DNA from: Pseudomonas asuensis
GTDB taxonomy: Bacteria; Pseudomonadota; Gammaproteobacteria; Pseudomonadales; Pseudomonadaceae
Length of the DNA stretch: 64,000 nucleotides
Direction of reading: 5' to 3'
Assembly: GCF_014646755.1 (NCBI RefSeq)
Contig: NZ_BMNW01000010.1
Span: 62,001-126,000 of the forward strand
The notes under the pieces were generated by a model. It searched no databases, had not been told where the DNA came from, and saw only the letters and a list, made by a program, of their open reading frames with translations. Positions 19,797-31,404 of this stretch are shown piece after piece (the first letter of the stretch is position 1; every line of letters starts with the position of its first letter). A program made the translations under genes and the position numbers.

Positions 19797-20408
19797 ATGC
19801 TGAAATTAACGCCTAGACAGTCCGAAATTCTGAGCTTCATCAAGCGCTGCCTCGAAGAAAATGGTTTTCCACCTACTCGTGCGGAAATTGCTCAGAAGCT
19901 TGGCTTCAAATCTCCCAATGCGGCAGAAGAGCACCTCAAGGCACTTGCACGTAAGGGCGCGATTGAAATGACACCTGGCGCTTCCCGTGGAATTCGTATT
20001 CCCGGATTTGAGGCGAAGAAGCCAGCTGAAAGCGAGTTGCCAGTCATTGGCCGTGTTGCAGCAGGCGCCCCAATCCTGGCGCAGCAGCATGTAGAAGAAA
20101 ACTGCAATATTAATCCTGACTTCTTTCAGCCACGTGCAGATTACCTCTTGAAGGTAGAAGGCATGAGCATGAAGAACATCGGCATTCTTGATGGAGACCT
20201 CTTAGCGGTTCATGTCACGCGCGAAGCCCGTAACGGACAAGTCGTAGTGGCTCGTGTAGGGGAAGAGGTAACGGTCAAACGCTTCAAGCGTGAGGGTGAC
20301 AAGGTCTGGCTGATTGCCGAAAACCCTGACTTTCAACCCATTGAAGTGGACCTCAAGAAGCAGGACCTGGTCATCGAAGGCCTGAGCGTAGGTGTTATCA
20401 GGCGTTAA
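19797..20408 (+). CDS. lexA: LexA SOS repressor
   Basis: A 203-residue repressor. The N-terminal winged helix ([18 protein letters not shown]) carries the recognition helix in [14 protein letters not shown]. The self-cleavage bond is Ala89-Gly90 in GRVAAGAPI, and the catalytic dyad is Ser124 (GMSMKN) and Lys161 (VTVKRF), all intact. RecA filaments stimulate cleavage and switch on the SOS regulon. Two LexA boxes precede it and sulA follows 30 bp downstream, giving a classical lexA-sulA SOS operon. Confidence 0.98.
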   Translation: MLKLTPRQSEILSFIKRCLEENGFPPTRAEIAQKLGFKSPNAAEEHLKALARKGAIEMTPGASRGIRIPGFEAKKPAESELPVIGRVAAGAPILAQQHVEENCNINPDFFQPRADYLLKVEGMSMKNIGILDGDLLAVHVTREARNGQVVVARVGEEVTVKRFKREGDKVWLIAENPDFQPIEVDLKKQDLVIEGLSVGVIRR

Positions 20409-20438
20409 TGAGTCAACGCATCTATAAGGAGGTGTTCA

Positions 20439-20909
20439 GTGCAATCTTTATTGCCACCGGATCATGGACAATTGCCGTTGTTTCATGACGCATTGGTTCA
20501 ATCGTCGCTCAACCCGTTTCTAGCTGGACCTGCACAAGCTGTAACCCTTCCCGAGTGCTTTAGCGAAGTCATTCTAAACGGCGCCCAGGATCACTGCCTG
20601 CACTTGCTAGCGCCGATGCTGCGAGAGTTGAGTGATGAGCAGGACCCCCGGTGGTTGACGCTGATAGCACCCCCGACACTGCTAACCACTAAATGGCTGC
20701 GCTCAAGAGACTTAAACCTGAACAGGATCTTGCTATTACAGCCACGCCAGAGCATGCAGGCGCTAGAGCTGGCTTGTGAAGCATTGCGCTCAGGAAAAAG
20801 CCATACCGTAGTGAGCTGGCTCCATGGGATGAAGATTTCTGAGAAGAAAAAGCTGGCTCTGGCCGCTCAGACAGGAAACGCCCAAAGCCTTAACATCCGT
20901 TTAGGCTGA
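20439..20909 (+). CDS. sulA: SulA-type SOS cell-division inhibitor
   Basis: A 156-residue protein of the SulA/RecA-like fold family that blocks FtsZ polymerisation during the SOS response. Conserved segments are WLTLIAPPTLLTTKWLRSRDLN and VVSWLHGMKISEKKKLALAAQTGN, each seen only in part as motif here. It starts at GTG 20439 behind a very strong AAGGAGGTG site and has no promoter of its own visible, so it is read with lexA. Its TGA abuts the stop of the convergent small gene with no spacer. Confidence 0.9.
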   Translation: MQSLLPPDHGQLPLFHDALVQSSLNPFLAGPAQAVTLPECFSEVILNGAQDHCLHLLAPMLRELSDEQDPRWLTLIAPPTLLTTKWLRSRDLNLNRILLLQPRQSMQALELACEALRSGKSHTVVSWLHGMKISEKKKLALAAQTGNAQSLNIRLG

Positions 20910-21146
20910 TCAATGAAGAACGCGGGGAGTATCTTCGCGTTCGATCATATCTCCCTCGGCAAGGCGCCCCGCCATCTGCACGCCCAAGTTAAACATGGCC
21001 TTTGCCACTTCAACTTGTTGACCATGCAAGAAGTCCTTCGCATCGGAAGAAAACTCCAAGGTCACTAGTGCCTCTTCACCATCGGCACGACGCAAAACAA
21101 TACGGCCATCAGCCAATTCGACAATTTCAAGATAAGACGTAGACAT
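20910..21146 (-). CDS. Conserved protein of unknown function (PA3009-like)
   Basis: A 78-residue acidic protein, soluble and without signal peptide. The N-terminal half looks like a small beta-sheet (YLEIVELADGRIVLRR) and the rest is helical. It occupies the place of PAO1 PA3009. The start at 21146 has GGAG upstream; an earlier in-frame ATG adds nine residues. It converges on sulA, with stop codons touching (TGATCA). No function is known to me. Confidence 0.8.
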   Translation of the reverse strand: MSTSYLEIVELADGRIVLRRADGEEALVTLEFSSDAKDFLHGQQVEVAKAMFNLGVQMAGRLAEGDMIEREDTPRVLH

Positions 21147-21292
21147 ATGTGCATCTCCAGCAGGCGCTGGCATTGTAACAGTCGCACCTGCCCTTCCCTA
21201 GGCTCTATCGATTAACGTAACACAATAAAGATTAAAATGTCGTAAGGCAGCTCCTCGATCAAGCAAAGGCTGCTCGCTTTAGAGCCCACGAC

Positions 21293-21811
21293 TTACCACT
21301 CCATCAACGCACCACGAAAGCGCAGCGCCAACTCCTTGATGTTTTTCCTCCAGACCTCAAGCTCAGCATGACCTAGCGGCATCTTCTCCTCATTCAGGCT
21401 AATGGACTCAATCAGGGGAAGGCTCGGATCGACTTTAGCTTGCTTGGATGGTTGCGGCGGCTTTTGCAATAGCGAAAATTCAGCAAGCAGCTGAGCCAGC
21501 CAGGTCTCTTTATAACTTGCTAACTCAAGCAGTTCGGCCAGCTCTGGACTCGGCGAATCCTTTAATGTTTCTGGGTTTAGAAACTGATCGACAGAAACTG
21601 CCTGCGCGTTAGGCATGCGGTAATAGCCTGCCACCTCATGGCACAAGCCTAAAACAGCACCATACAGATGAAACAACGTAGCTTCGCGCTCAGCTTGTAT
21701 TTGCCCTTGGGCATTAATGCTTTGCTCTTGCTCAGCCTTACGCCATGACTCAAGGCTCAAACCGGCAAAGTACAGTTTCTGATTAGTACGCGTATAGATC
21801 TCATGAGACAT
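21293..21811 (-). CDS. DUF6586-type protein of unknown function
   Basis: A 172-residue, mostly helical soluble protein beginning MSHEIYTRTNQKLYFAGL. It matches the place and character of PAO1 PA3010, a family restricted to Pseudomonas relatives. The start at 21811 is fixed by an AGGAGG Shine-Dalgarno eight bases upstream; an ATG at 21889 is too far from it. It lies 92 bp downstream of topA on the same strand. The family number is from memory and less sure than the orthology. Confidence 0.75.
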   Translation of the reverse strand: MSHEIYTRTNQKLYFAGLSLESWRKAEQEQSINAQGQIQAEREATLFHLYGAVLGLCHEVAGYYRMPNAQAVSVDQFLNPETLKDSPSPELAELLELASYKETWLAQLLAEFSLLQKPPQPSKQAKVDPSLPLIESISLNEEKMPLGHAELEVWRKNIKELALRFRGALMEW

Positions 21812-21903
21812 GTATGAATCCTCCTGAGGCAGGGCAGCAATAGCCACCCCGCCAGAGAAACATTGATTACCAACCTGTGGGATTGGCAATCAATTGCAGC
21901 GCA

Positions 21904-24516
21904 TCAACTACGCTTGTCTTCTACTTTCCACTTGCCATTGTCGAAATAGGCTTTCCAACCGGTCGGCTTGCCATTCTCCTCAGTCTGCACATATTGCTCC
22001 TTGGTCTTACGACTAAAGCGAATGACAGCAGAGCGGCCATCGGGGTCCTTGGCAGGTGCGCTTAATAGATAATGGTATTTCGGATCGATTTCATCCTTAT
22101 GCGGCAACAGCTCACTGACCAGTGGCGCACGAGTCTCGCGGTTCTTTGGAAATTGGCTGGCTGCCAGGAACAGACCCGAGGCTCCATCTCGCAACACATA
22201 CGTATCGTTGACCTTCTCGCACTTAAGCTCAGGCATGGCGATAGCATCCATCTTGGGTGGAGCTGGCTCACCATTCTTGAGCAGTTTGCGGGTGTTCTTG
22301 CACTCTGAATTGGTACATCCAAAGAACTTACCGAAACGACCAGTCTTGAGCTGCATTTCACTACCGCACTTATCGCACTCAAGCGAAGGACCTTCATAGC
22401 CCTTGATGCGATAGGTACCGGTCTCGACTTCGTAGCCTGTGCAATCAGGGTTGTTACCGCAGATATGAAGCTTGCGGTGCTCATCAACTAGATAAGCATC
22501 CATTGCGGTTCCGCAGATATCGCAGCGATGTTTGCTACGCAGCACACGTGATTCAGACTCACCCTCGTCGTCTTCGGCAATCTCGTCTCCAGGAACAAGG
22601 TTAATCGTTCCCTTGCAGCGCTCTTTGGGTGGAAGGGTATAACCCGAGCAACCCAGGAATACACCCGTGGACGCTGTTCGGATCATCATGGGCCGACCAC
22701 AGGTTGGACATGGAATGTCCGTCAGGGTTGGCACATTGGCACGCATGCCTCCTTCAGCACTCTCAGCGGCCTCCAACTTTTTCTTGAAGTCGCCATAGAA
22801 CTCGTCTAGCAGATTTTTCCAGTCGAGCTCACCCTGAGCTACGGTATCGAGATTGCCTTCCATGCTGGCAGTAAAACCGTAATCCATAAGATCAGAGAAG
22901 CTTTCACCCAACCGATCCGTAACAATATCGCCCATCTTTTCTGCATAGAAGCGGCGGTTATGCACAGTGGCATAGCCCCGATCTTGAATCGTAGAGATGA
23001 TAGCCGCATACGTCGACGGACGACCGATCCCACGCTTTTCCAACTCCTTGACCAAACTGGCCTCAGAAAAGCGTGCAGGCGGCTTGGTAAAGTGCTGGCT
23101 GGGGTCAAGACGTAGCAGTTTCATCGAGTCGCCCTGATTCATTTCGGGCAGCACATCATCCTCGCCAGGCTTGCTCTGCTGGGCCAGTACTCGCGTAAAG
23201 CCATCGAACTTGAGAATTCGCCCTTTGGCGCGCAGTTCAAACTCACCAGCTTTTGCCGTAACCGACGTAGAGAGGTATTCAGCAGGAGGCATCTGGCATG
23301 CAATGAACTGACGCCAGATCAAGTCATACAGGCGTTCAGCGTCTCGCTCCATACCGGATAACTGATCCGGACGGGTGTTCACATCAGAAGGACGAATCGC
23401 TTCGTGGGCTTCCTGTGCGCCTTCCTTGCTGCTATAGAAATTAGGCTTGCTCGGCAAATACTTATCGCCAAACTCACCCTCAATGAATGCCCGCGCCATG
23501 GTAATGGCGTCATTGGACAGGTTCGTCGAGTCGGTACGCATGTATGTGATATAGCCAGCCTCATAAAGACGCTGTGCCATCATCATGGTTTTCTTTACAC
23601 CAAACCCCAGTCGGTTACTGGCAGCCTGCTGCAACGTTGACGTAATGAACGGAGCGGAAGGTCGGCTACTGGTCGGCTTATCCTCGCGCTTGCTGATGCT
23701 GTAGCTGGAGGCCTTTAACTTTTCGACTGCTGCGCTTGCCTGAGCCTCATTCAGCGGCTTGAACGCTTCGCCATTCTGCCGAATAACTTCAAAGCGCACC
23801 TTGGCGCTCTTGGGGTTCGCCAAGTCAGCATGTACTTCCCAGTACTCCTCGGGAACAAAGGCGCGGATTTCTCGCTCACGCTCGACAAGCAACTTGACCG
23901 CAACGGACTGGACACGTCCGGCCGAAAGCCCTCGGGCAATCTTTTGCCATAGCAAAGGCGAGACCATGTAACCCACTACACGGTCCAGAAAACGTCTGGC
24001 CTGCTGCGCATTGACTCGATTGATGTCTAGATCGCCAGGCTTGGAGAAAGCATCCTGGATTGCTTTCTTGGTAATCTCGTTGAACACGACTCGCTTGAAT
24101 CGACTCTCGTCACCACCAATGGCTTCGCGCAGGTGCCAGGCGATGGCTTCCCCCTCACGATCCAAGTCGGTTGCGAGGTAAACAGTGTCAGCTTCCTTAG
24201 CCAAACGCTTGAGTTCTTCGATCACCTTTTCCTTGCCAGGCAGGATCTCATAGTGCGCCTTCCAGCCATGCTCAGGGTCGACCCCCATACGAGCGACAAG
24301 CTGACGCTTAGCCTTTTCCTTTGGAGAAAGAGCTGGAGCTTCGGCAGCAGACTTGCGTCCTTTCGTGGCAGGCTCTTTTGACGCGCCGGCCGACCCACTG
24401 GTAGGCAGGTCACGGATATGGCCGATACTCGACTTCACCACGTACTGGTTGCCCAGATACTTGTTGATAGTCTTGGCCTTGGCCGGGGATTCCACGATGA
24501 CCAGCGATTTGCCCAT
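21904..24516 (-). CDS. topA: DNA topoisomerase I
   Basis: An 870-residue type IA topoisomerase that relaxes negative supercoils. TOPRIM domain at the N-terminus ([18 protein letters not shown]), active-site Tyr near residue 325 in YITYMRTDS, and a C-terminal tail with several four-cysteine zinc ribbons ([27 protein letters not shown]). An insert of roughly 25 residues rich in Ala, Lys and Ser follows residue 35 ([17 protein letters not shown]). The start at 24516 (MGKSLVIVE) is the family start; upstream ATG codons add unrelated residues. Confidence 0.97.
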   Translation of the reverse strand: MGKSLVIVESPAKAKTINKYLGNQYVVKSSIGHIRDLPTSGSAGASKEPATKGRKSAAEAPALSPKEKAKRQLVARMGVDPEHGWKAHYEILPGKEKVIEELKRLAKEADTVYLATDLDREGEAIAWHLREAIGGDESRFKRVVFNEITKKAIQDAFSKPGDLDINRVNAQQARRFLDRVVGYMVSPLLWQKIARGLSAGRVQSVAVKLLVEREREIRAFVPEEYWEVHADLANPKSAKVRFEVIRQNGEAFKPLNEAQASAAVEKLKASSYSISKREDKPTSSRPSAPFITSTLQQAASNRLGFGVKKTMMMAQRLYEAGYITYMRTDSTNLSNDAITMARAFIEGEFGDKYLPSKPNFYSSKEGAQEAHEAIRPSDVNTRPDQLSGMERDAERLYDLIWRQFIACQMPPAEYLSTSVTAKAGEFELRAKGRILKFDGFTRVLAQQSKPGEDDVLPEMNQGDSMKLLRLDPSQHFTKPPARFSEASLVKELEKRGIGRPSTYAAIISTIQDRGYATVHNRRFYAEKMGDIVTDRLGESFSDLMDYGFTASMEGNLDTVAQGELDWKNLLDEFYGDFKKKLEAAESAEGGMRANVPTLTDIPCPTCGRPMMIRTASTGVFLGCSGYTLPPKERCKGTINLVPGDEIAEDDEGESESRVLRSKHRCDICGTAMDAYLVDEHRKLHICGNNPDCTGYEVETGTYRIKGYEGPSLECDKCGSEMQLKTGRFGKFFGCTNSECKNTRKLLKNGEPAPPKMDAIAMPELKCEKVNDTYVLRDGASGLFLAASQFPKNRETRAPLVSELLPHKDEIDPKYHYLLSAPAKDPDGRSAVIRFSRKTKEQYVQTEENGKPTGWKAYFDNGKWKVEDKRS

Positions 24517-24652
24517 GTATCGGTTGATTCCTGCGTTATTAAAAGATGTAAAAAGAAAGGCGAGACAGTCTGACAGACATTTGGCAGTGACTGACGAACC
24601 ATAACAGCATGGCTGTACGGCCCCGCTATATATAGTGGCTACTGGAGCAAGG

Positions 24653-24904
24653 TCAAGGCTGCATGTGATCAGCAAGCCCTAACGGATTCTCCTCAGCCTT
24701 TACCAAAGCAAAGCGGGGAACACGCTCGCTGTCCACCTCAACGCTCTCAAGAAACATACTGAGTGGACGTGCCCAGAGGCCATATTCACCATACAACGCC
24801 TGGTAAAAAACAAGTTCCTCTTCCGTTTCGGAATGCTTGGCCACGCCCAGCACGCGATACTCCTGCCCTTTGTAATGCCGATAGAGCCCAGGTTGTAAAG
24901 ACAT
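24653..24904 (-). CDS. DUF1653 protein
   Basis: An 83-residue protein with the DUF1653 signature: [20 protein letters not shown] at the N-terminus and [19 protein letters not shown] in the middle. The family is widespread, often fused or adjacent to other genes, with no firm biochemical role. A GGAGGAGAC site precedes the ATG. It lies between topA and fadA, after the fadA terminator, so it is probably expressed separately from fadBA. Confidence 0.88.
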   Translation of the reverse strand: MSLQPGLYRHYKGQEYRVLGVAKHSETEEELVFYQALYGEYGLWARPLSMFLESVEVDSERVPRFALVKAEENPLGLADHMQP

Positions 24905-24921
24905 GTCTCCTCCAGAAAGAA

Positions 24922-24944
24922 AAACCGGGGCTAAGCCCCGGTTT
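24922..24944 (-). terminator. Rho-independent terminator of fadBA
   Basis: A ten-bp GC-rich stem (AAACCGGGGC, 24922-24931, with 24935-24944) and a three-base loop, followed on the minus strand by a U run, 20 bp after the fadA stop. Confidence 0.9.
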
Positions 24945-24964
24945 CGGTAGCATACGAGTCATTG

Positions 24965-26167
<1,203 letters not shown>

Positions 26168-28315
26168 TTAACCAAAGAAGGACTGGCCGTTACGGGCCAT
26201 TTCGCGCAGCTTTTCAGTCGGGTGATACAGCGGCCCCAGGTCAGCATACTGGTCGGCCAGCGCTACAAACTCGGCAAGGCCCAGGGAATCGATATAACGC
26301 AGCGCACCGCCCCGGAAGGGAGGGAAGCCAATGCCGTAGATCAAGCCCATGTCCGCTTCGGCAGCCGATTCAACAATGCCATCCTCCAGGCAACGGACAG
26401 TCTCCAGGCATAGCGGAATCATCATGCGCTGAATGATCTCGTCATCCGTAAATTCACGCTGTTCATACACGACAGGCTTGAGCAGTGCGTATGTTTCAGT
26501 ATCAGCCACTTTCTTGGGCTTGCCCTTCTTATCGGTCTCGTAGACATAGAAACCCTTGCTGTTCTTCTGTCCAAGGCGCTTAGCCTCGTACAATGCATCA
26601 ACGGCCGTCTTGCGGGTCTCCTTCATACGATCTGGAAAACCTTCCGCCATCACGTCGCGAGCGTGGTGCGCGGTATCCATACCTACGACATCCATCAGGT
26701 AAGCCGGTCCCATGGGCCAACCAAACTTCTCCATGAGTTTATCGATACGCTGGAAATCGGCCCCTTGCCCTACCAGGCCAGCAAAGCCGCCGAAGTAAGG
26801 GAACAGCACACGGTTTACCAGGAACCCTGGGCAGTCATTGACAACGATGGGGTTTTTACCCATTTTCTTGGCATAGGCCACAGTGGTCGCAATAGTCTTT
26901 TCGCTGGTCTTCTCACCTCGGATTACTTCTACCAGAGGCATCATATGCACTGGGTTGAAGAAGTGCATTCCGCAGAAATTTTCAGGTCGTTTTAGCGCCT
27001 GAGCGAGCAAGCTGATTGAGATAGTTGAGGTGTTGGAGGCCAGAATCGCGTCCTCACCGACATGGTCCTCGACCTCTGCCAGCACGGCCTGCTTGATCTT
27101 CGGGTTCTCAACCACAGCTTCGACCACGATATCCACTGACTTGAAGTCGCCATAGGACAAGGTCGGACGAATACGGTTGAGCGCTTCAGCCATTTTTACA
27201 GGCTCAAGACGGCCCTTCTCAACGCGTTTGTTAAGTAGCTTGCTCGCCTCATTTAGACCAAGCTCAATCGCATCCTCACGGATATCCTTCATGAGGATTG
27301 GGGTACCCTTAAGCGCAGACTGATAGGCAATACCACCGCCCATAATGCCTGCACCCAGCACGCTGGCCTGTTTAACGTTACCCGCCTGCTGATCGTAGAC
27401 CTTGGCCTTCTTCTTCAGAAGCTGATCGTTCAGGAATAGGCCAATCAAACTTTGCGAAACGGTGGTTTTAGCCAGTTTTACAAACCCCTTGGCTTCAACC
27501 TCCAAAGCTTTTTCACGACCAAAGTTAGCGGCTTTCTGGATGGTCTTGATCGCCTCTACAGGCGCTGGATAGTTCGGACCTGCCTGGCCTGCCACATAGC
27601 CCTTGGCCGACTCGAACGCCATCATGGCTTCAATGGGGTTGAGCTTGAGCTTTTCAAGTTTAGGCTGACGGCGTGCTTTGTGATCAAGCTCACCGGCAAT
27701 GGCTCGAAGTGCCAGATCCAGCGCAGCGGCCTGTAGATGTTCAGGTGCGACAACGGCGTCAGCAAGACCAACTTTAAGCGCCTCGGCAGCGGAGTTTTCC
27801 TTGCCTGAAGCGATCCATTCGATAGCGTTGTCGCTACCGATCAGACGAGGCAGGCGAACCGTCCCCCCGAATCCGGGATAGATACCCAACTTTACTTCTG
27901 GCAAGCCAACTTTCGCGGTCTCGCTCATCACACGAAAGTCTGCAGCCATAGCGATCTCCAGACCACCGCCGAGTGCAATGCCGTTGATTGCTGCCACAGT
28001 AGGCACATTAAGATCTTCGAAATCGTTGAAAATCCGATTAATCTCGAGGTTTGCCGCCAGCAACTCTTCGTCTGGCATACGGAAACTTTCGACGAACTCG
28101 GTGATGTCTGCCCCTACGAGGAAAACATCCTTTCCGCTACTGAGAATGACGGCCTTGACCGAAGCGTCAGCCTTGAGGGCATCGACAGCCTGGCGCAGCT
28201 CGTTCAAGGTCAGGCGATTAAATTTATTGACCGATTCGCCAGTAAGATCAAGCTTTAACTCGGCGATACCGTTTTCTAGAGCCTTAACCGTGATGGCTTT
28301 ACCTTCGTAAATCAT
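26168..28315 (-). CDS. fadB: Fatty-acid oxidation complex subunit alpha FadB
   Basis: A 715-residue fused enzyme. Residues 1 to about 190 are an enoyl-CoA hydratase/isomerase ([33 protein letters not shown]); the rest is an L-3-hydroxyacyl-CoA dehydrogenase, with NAD motif [14 protein letters not shown] and catalytic segment [16 protein letters not shown]. The ATG at 28313-28315 gives the same length as PAO1 FadB; a TTG codon directly before it is not needed. Expression in Pseudomonas is repressed by PsrA, whose gene lies 8.7 kb away in this window. Confidence 0.97.
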   Translation of the reverse strand: MIYEGKAITVKALENGIAELKLDLTGESVNKFNRLTLNELRQAVDALKADASVKAVILSSGKDVFLVGADITEFVESFRMPDEELLAANLEINRIFNDFEDLNVPTVAAINGIALGGGLEIAMAADFRVMSETAKVGLPEVKLGIYPGFGGTVRLPRLIGSDNAIEWIASGKENSAAEALKVGLADAVVAPEHLQAAALDLALRAIAGELDHKARRQPKLEKLKLNPIEAMMAFESAKGYVAGQAGPNYPAPVEAIKTIQKAANFGREKALEVEAKGFVKLAKTTVSQSLIGLFLNDQLLKKKAKVYDQQAGNVKQASVLGAGIMGGGIAYQSALKGTPILMKDIREDAIELGLNEASKLLNKRVEKGRLEPVKMAEALNRIRPTLSYGDFKSVDIVVEAVVENPKIKQAVLAEVEDHVGEDAILASNTSTISISLLAQALKRPENFCGMHFFNPVHMMPLVEVIRGEKTSEKTIATTVAYAKKMGKNPIVVNDCPGFLVNRVLFPYFGGFAGLVGQGADFQRIDKLMEKFGWPMGPAYLMDVVGMDTAHHARDVMAEGFPDRMKETRKTAVDALYEAKRLGQKNSKGFYVYETDKKGKPKKVADTETYALLKPVVYEQREFTDDEIIQRMMIPLCLETVRCLEDGIVESAAEADMGLIYGIGFPPFRGGALRYIDSLGLAEFVALADQYADLGPLYHPTEKLREMARNGQSFFG

Positions 28316-28804
28316 CAACTGATCTCCATACGTGGAAGCGGAACACTCACATCCAAGCCTTGTTGCCCATTCACTCAGGCAGCCAATGGCATGGCGTGAT
28401 ACTAGGATTCTTTAAGCCTGAACAAAGCAAAAGGGGCACTTCACAGTGACTTCCGCTCACTCGCCCAGGCATTACAGGGCCCGCAAGACAAACATCTGAT
28501 TCATACAAGTGTTTGACAGCTCCTACACGATCATTCAAAACCTGCGTTATGTCAATTCGACCCACGCCTTAACGTGGCATAACATCTGTCTGCACCCAAC
28601 TGGCAAAGGGCTGAAAATTTACCAATCTCTACAAAGGATAGGTGCAATTGACGCAGCTATCTGGTAACAACAGCGAGGCGCGACCCTTATAGCAAGGAGC
28701 AAGTACCGCTTGATGCGGTCCAAACGGTATCTGGATAGCAGGTGCGAATTGCACCAGACAGGCCATACTTGAAATGTTCGCCATCCTTAAGGAGGAGAAA
28801 TAAA
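28316..28804. other. 489-bp divergent promoter region, fadB / universal stress gene
   Basis: No gene is supported here. It must hold the fadBA promoter (minus) and the stress-gene promoter (plus). A near-match to the PsrA pattern, AAAC-CTGC-GTT, is at 28538-28548. On the stress-gene side there is a TTGATGCGGTCCAA near-match to an Anr/Fnr box (28710-28723) and a perfect 15-bp inverted repeat GGTGCGAATTGCACC (28741-28755). Both are weak calls. Confidence 0.5.
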
Positions 28805-29239
28805 ATGTCTTATAAACACATTCTGGTAGCCATCGACCTGACTGATGAATGCCACGCCGTAATCCGTCGTGCTGTCGATCTGGCTGCTGGCCTCCAAAGC
28901 AAGGTTTCCCTGGTGCACGTGGTCGAACCAATGGCTATGGCCTTCGGTGGTGACGTACCCATGGATCTTTCCTCCCTTCAACAGCAGCAGATCGAGCAGT
29001 CGCGTGAACGTCTGGACAGCTTTGTTGCGCAATACAGCCTTCTGGAGGGCCAGTGCCAATTAGCCTACGGCCAGCCACGCCAGGAAATTCACCGGTTTGC
29101 CCGTGAAAATGCCTGTGACCTGATTGTTGTTGGTAGTCACGGCCGTCATGGCCTCGCACTGCTGTTGGGTTCGACAGCCAATGACCTGCTACATGGTGCC
29201 CCTTGCGATACCCTGGCGGTCTCCCTGACCAGGAAGTAA
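28805..29239 (+). CDS. Universal stress protein, UspA family
   Basis: A 144-residue single-domain Usp protein (MSYKHILVAIDL at the N-terminus). The C-terminal loop VVGSHGRHG...LLGST resembles the ATP-binding motif G-2x-G-9x-G(S/T) but has eight residues in the gap instead of nine, so it may be of the non-ATP-binding UspA type. The start at 28805 follows a strong TAAGGAGGAG. Usp proteins of Pseudomonas are often induced by low oxygen or stationary phase. It has its own terminator immediately downstream. Confidence 0.9.
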   Translation: MSYKHILVAIDLTDECHAVIRRAVDLAAGLQSKVSLVHVVEPMAMAFGGDVPMDLSSLQQQQIEQSRERLDSFVAQYSLLEGQCQLAYGQPRQEIHRFARENACDLIVVGSHGRHGLALLLGSTANDLLHGAPCDTLAVSLTRK

Positions 29240-29243
29240 TACA

Positions 29244-29271
29244 AAAAAGGGCTCCCGAAGGAGCCCTTTTT
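29244..29271. terminator. Bidirectional Rho-independent terminator
   Basis: A 12-bp stem AAAAAGGGCTCC / GGAGCCCTTTTT with loop CGAA. It gives a U run in both directions and separates the convergent universal-stress and ABC-F genes; it ends on the first base of the ABC-F stop codon. Confidence 0.92.
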
Positions 29272-31187
29272 CATTCTTCCAATTCAGCCCACCGTTCAAG
29301 TAACTGATCAAGCTCAAGCTGTAGCGCATCAAAGCGTTCTACAACTACACGCGTTGCTTCAAGTGGCTGTTGGTAGAACGCTGGGGCAGAGATCTGGCTC
29401 TGCAGGTTTGCCAGCTCACTTTCGGCAGCCTCTATCTGTGCCGGCAAGGCATCCAGCTCACGTTGCTCCTTATAACTGAGCTTTCGTTTAGCAGATGCCT
29501 GTGCTGCTACCTTGGGCGCTTCTTCAGGTGTCGATTGGGTATCAGGCATTTCGGATCTTGATTCCGCCCTCATGCCTGCCACGCCCAGCAAGCGAGGCGA
29601 ACCGCCTTGGCGCAGCCAGTCCTGATAGCCACCGACATACTCACGAACCAGACCTTTACCCTCAAAAACCAGAGTACTGGTCACGACATTATCAAGGAAT
29701 GCCCGGTCGTGGCTGACCATCAATACCGTGCCTTCGAAGCTGAGAAGCACCTCTTCCAGCAACTCCAATGTTTCCACATCAAGATCATTGGTAGGCTCGT
29801 CAAGCACCAGCAGGTTGGCAGGCTTGCTAAACAGCTTTGCCAGCAACAGGCGGGCACGCTCACCTCCCGAAAGCGCTTTTACAGGCGTTCGGGCACGCTG
29901 AGGACTAAAGAGGAAGTCCCCCAGATAACTCAATACATGACGATCCTGACCGTTGATCGTGATGAACTCACGCCCTTCAGCCATGTTGTCAATGACTGTC
30001 TTTTCAAGCTCAAGCGCGTGTCGAAGCTGGTCAAAATAAGCCACCTCAAGCTTGGTACCATGCACAATCTTGCCCGATGTCGGCTCAAGGTCACCCAGTA
30101 GCAGCTTGAGTAATGTCGTCTTGCCGGAGCCGTTAGGTCCTAATAGGCCAATCCTATCGCCTCGCTGCACTACGAGAGAAAAATCACGCAGGATTGCCTC
30201 ACTGCCTGGGTGCGCATAATCGACATGCTCAGCCACAATGACCTGCTTGCCTGACTTGTCAGCGGTTTCCAATTGCAGATTGGCCTTCCCCTGCCGCTCG
30301 CGTCGCTCCCTACGCTCAAAGCGCATGGCTTTCAAGGCCCGTACACGCCCCTCGTTGCGGGTACGTCGAGCCTTGATCCCTTGACGAATCCAGGTTTCCT
30401 CCTGAGCCAAACGCTTATCAAACAGCGCATTGGCTGTCTCCTCTGCAGCCAGCTGTTGCTCCTTGTGCACCAGGAAACTGGCGTAATCGCCCGGCCAGTC
30501 GATCAGGTGTCCTCGGTCCAATTCCAGGATGCGTGTTGCCAGAGACTGCAGAAACGCCCGGTCGTGGGTAATAAAGAGTATCGCTCCTGGATACTGGCTC
30601 AGAGCCTCTTCCAGCCAGGCAATAGCCCCGATATCCAAGTGGTTGGTTGGCTCATCGAGCAAGAGCAAGTCAGGTTCGGCCACTAAAGCCTGCGCTAGCA
30701 GCACACGCCGACGCCAGCCGCCTGACAGCTCAGCAAGGGTTTTCTCGGCAGGCAACTGAAGGCGACTCAGTGTACTGTCTACCAGCTGCTGAAGTCGCCA
30801 GCCATCCTTGGCCTCCAAGTCCTGCTGAACCCGAGTCAAACGCGTCAGGTCCTCGTCGGTATGAATATTCTGGGACAGGCGATGATACTCAGCCAGCAAC
30901 TCCCCTACCCCAGCCAATCCTTCGGCTACAACATCAAACACGGTCCGATCATCTGCCCGGGGCAATTCCTGGGGCAACTCTCCGATCTTGAGCGCCGGGG
31001 CGCGCCAGATCTCGCCATCGTCTGGCATCTGCTCGCCGTTAACCAGGCGTAGCATGCTGGACTTGCCGGTACCGTTGCGCCCGATCACGCAGACCCTCTC
31101 GCCCCGGGCGATCTGCCAGGACACGCCGTCCAGCAATGGCATGGCACCGAACGCCAGGGACACGCCGGTGAATTTGAGCAAGGTCAT
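29271..31187 (-). CDS. uup: ABC-F ATPase, Uup type
   Basis: A 638-residue soluble protein with two ABC domains and no membrane segments. First domain: Walker A GRNGTGKSS, signature LSGGWRRRVLLAQAL, Walker B LLLLDEPTNHLD. Second: GPNGSGKTT, LSGGERARLLLAKLF, LLVLDEPTNDLD. The linker contains the charged RRTRNEGRVRALK, and the C-terminal 90 residues form a likely coiled coil, the DNA-binding domain of Uup. ABC-F proteins act on ribosomes; Uup also affects transposon excision and replication intermediates. The start at 31187 (MTLLKFTGVSLAF) fits the family better than ATGs 6 and 15 bases upstream. Confidence 0.93.
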   Translation of the reverse strand: MTLLKFTGVSLAFGAMPLLDGVSWQIARGERVCVIGRNGTGKSSMLRLVNGEQMPDDGEIWRAPALKIGELPQELPRADDRTVFDVVAEGLAGVGELLAEYHRLSQNIHTDEDLTRLTRVQQDLEAKDGWRLQQLVDSTLSRLQLPAEKTLAELSGGWRRRVLLAQALVAEPDLLLLDEPTNHLDIGAIAWLEEALSQYPGAILFITHDRAFLQSLATRILELDRGHLIDWPGDYASFLVHKEQQLAAEETANALFDKRLAQEETWIRQGIKARRTRNEGRVRALKAMRFERRERRERQGKANLQLETADKSGKQVIVAEHVDYAHPGSEAILRDFSLVVQRGDRIGLLGPNGSGKTTLLKLLLGDLEPTSGKIVHGTKLEVAYFDQLRHALELEKTVIDNMAEGREFITINGQDRHVLSYLGDFLFSPQRARTPVKALSGGERARLLLAKLFSKPANLLVLDEPTNDLDVETLELLEEVLLSFEGTVLMVSHDRAFLDNVVTSTLVFEGKGLVREYVGGYQDWLRQGGSPRLLGVAGMRAESRSEMPDTQSTPEEAPKVAAQASAKRKLSYKEQRELDALPAQIEAAESELANLQSQISAPAFYQQPLEATRVVVERFDALQLELDQLLERWAELEE

Positions 31188-31404
31188 AGGCATCTCCAAC
31201 AAAAAGGACGTGCATTCTAGTGCTCATACGCATGAACTGCATGCTTTCGTACAACAGACACTCAATGTTTTCGTACATATGACGACAAGGTTATTAGCCT
31301 GACCGCTGGTAGCTCACGTGCTTTCGTCACAATGGCTGACAGGCTAAAGTAACCGTCTCTGTGCGGCCGAGCCGCATTACCTAGTAGTCTTCTCCGGGAA
31401 TCTC

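Noticed and set aside
28371-28565. A 64-codon minus-strand frame in the fadB upstream region
   Set aside because: No ribosome site or family pattern, and it lies across the probable fadBA promoter.
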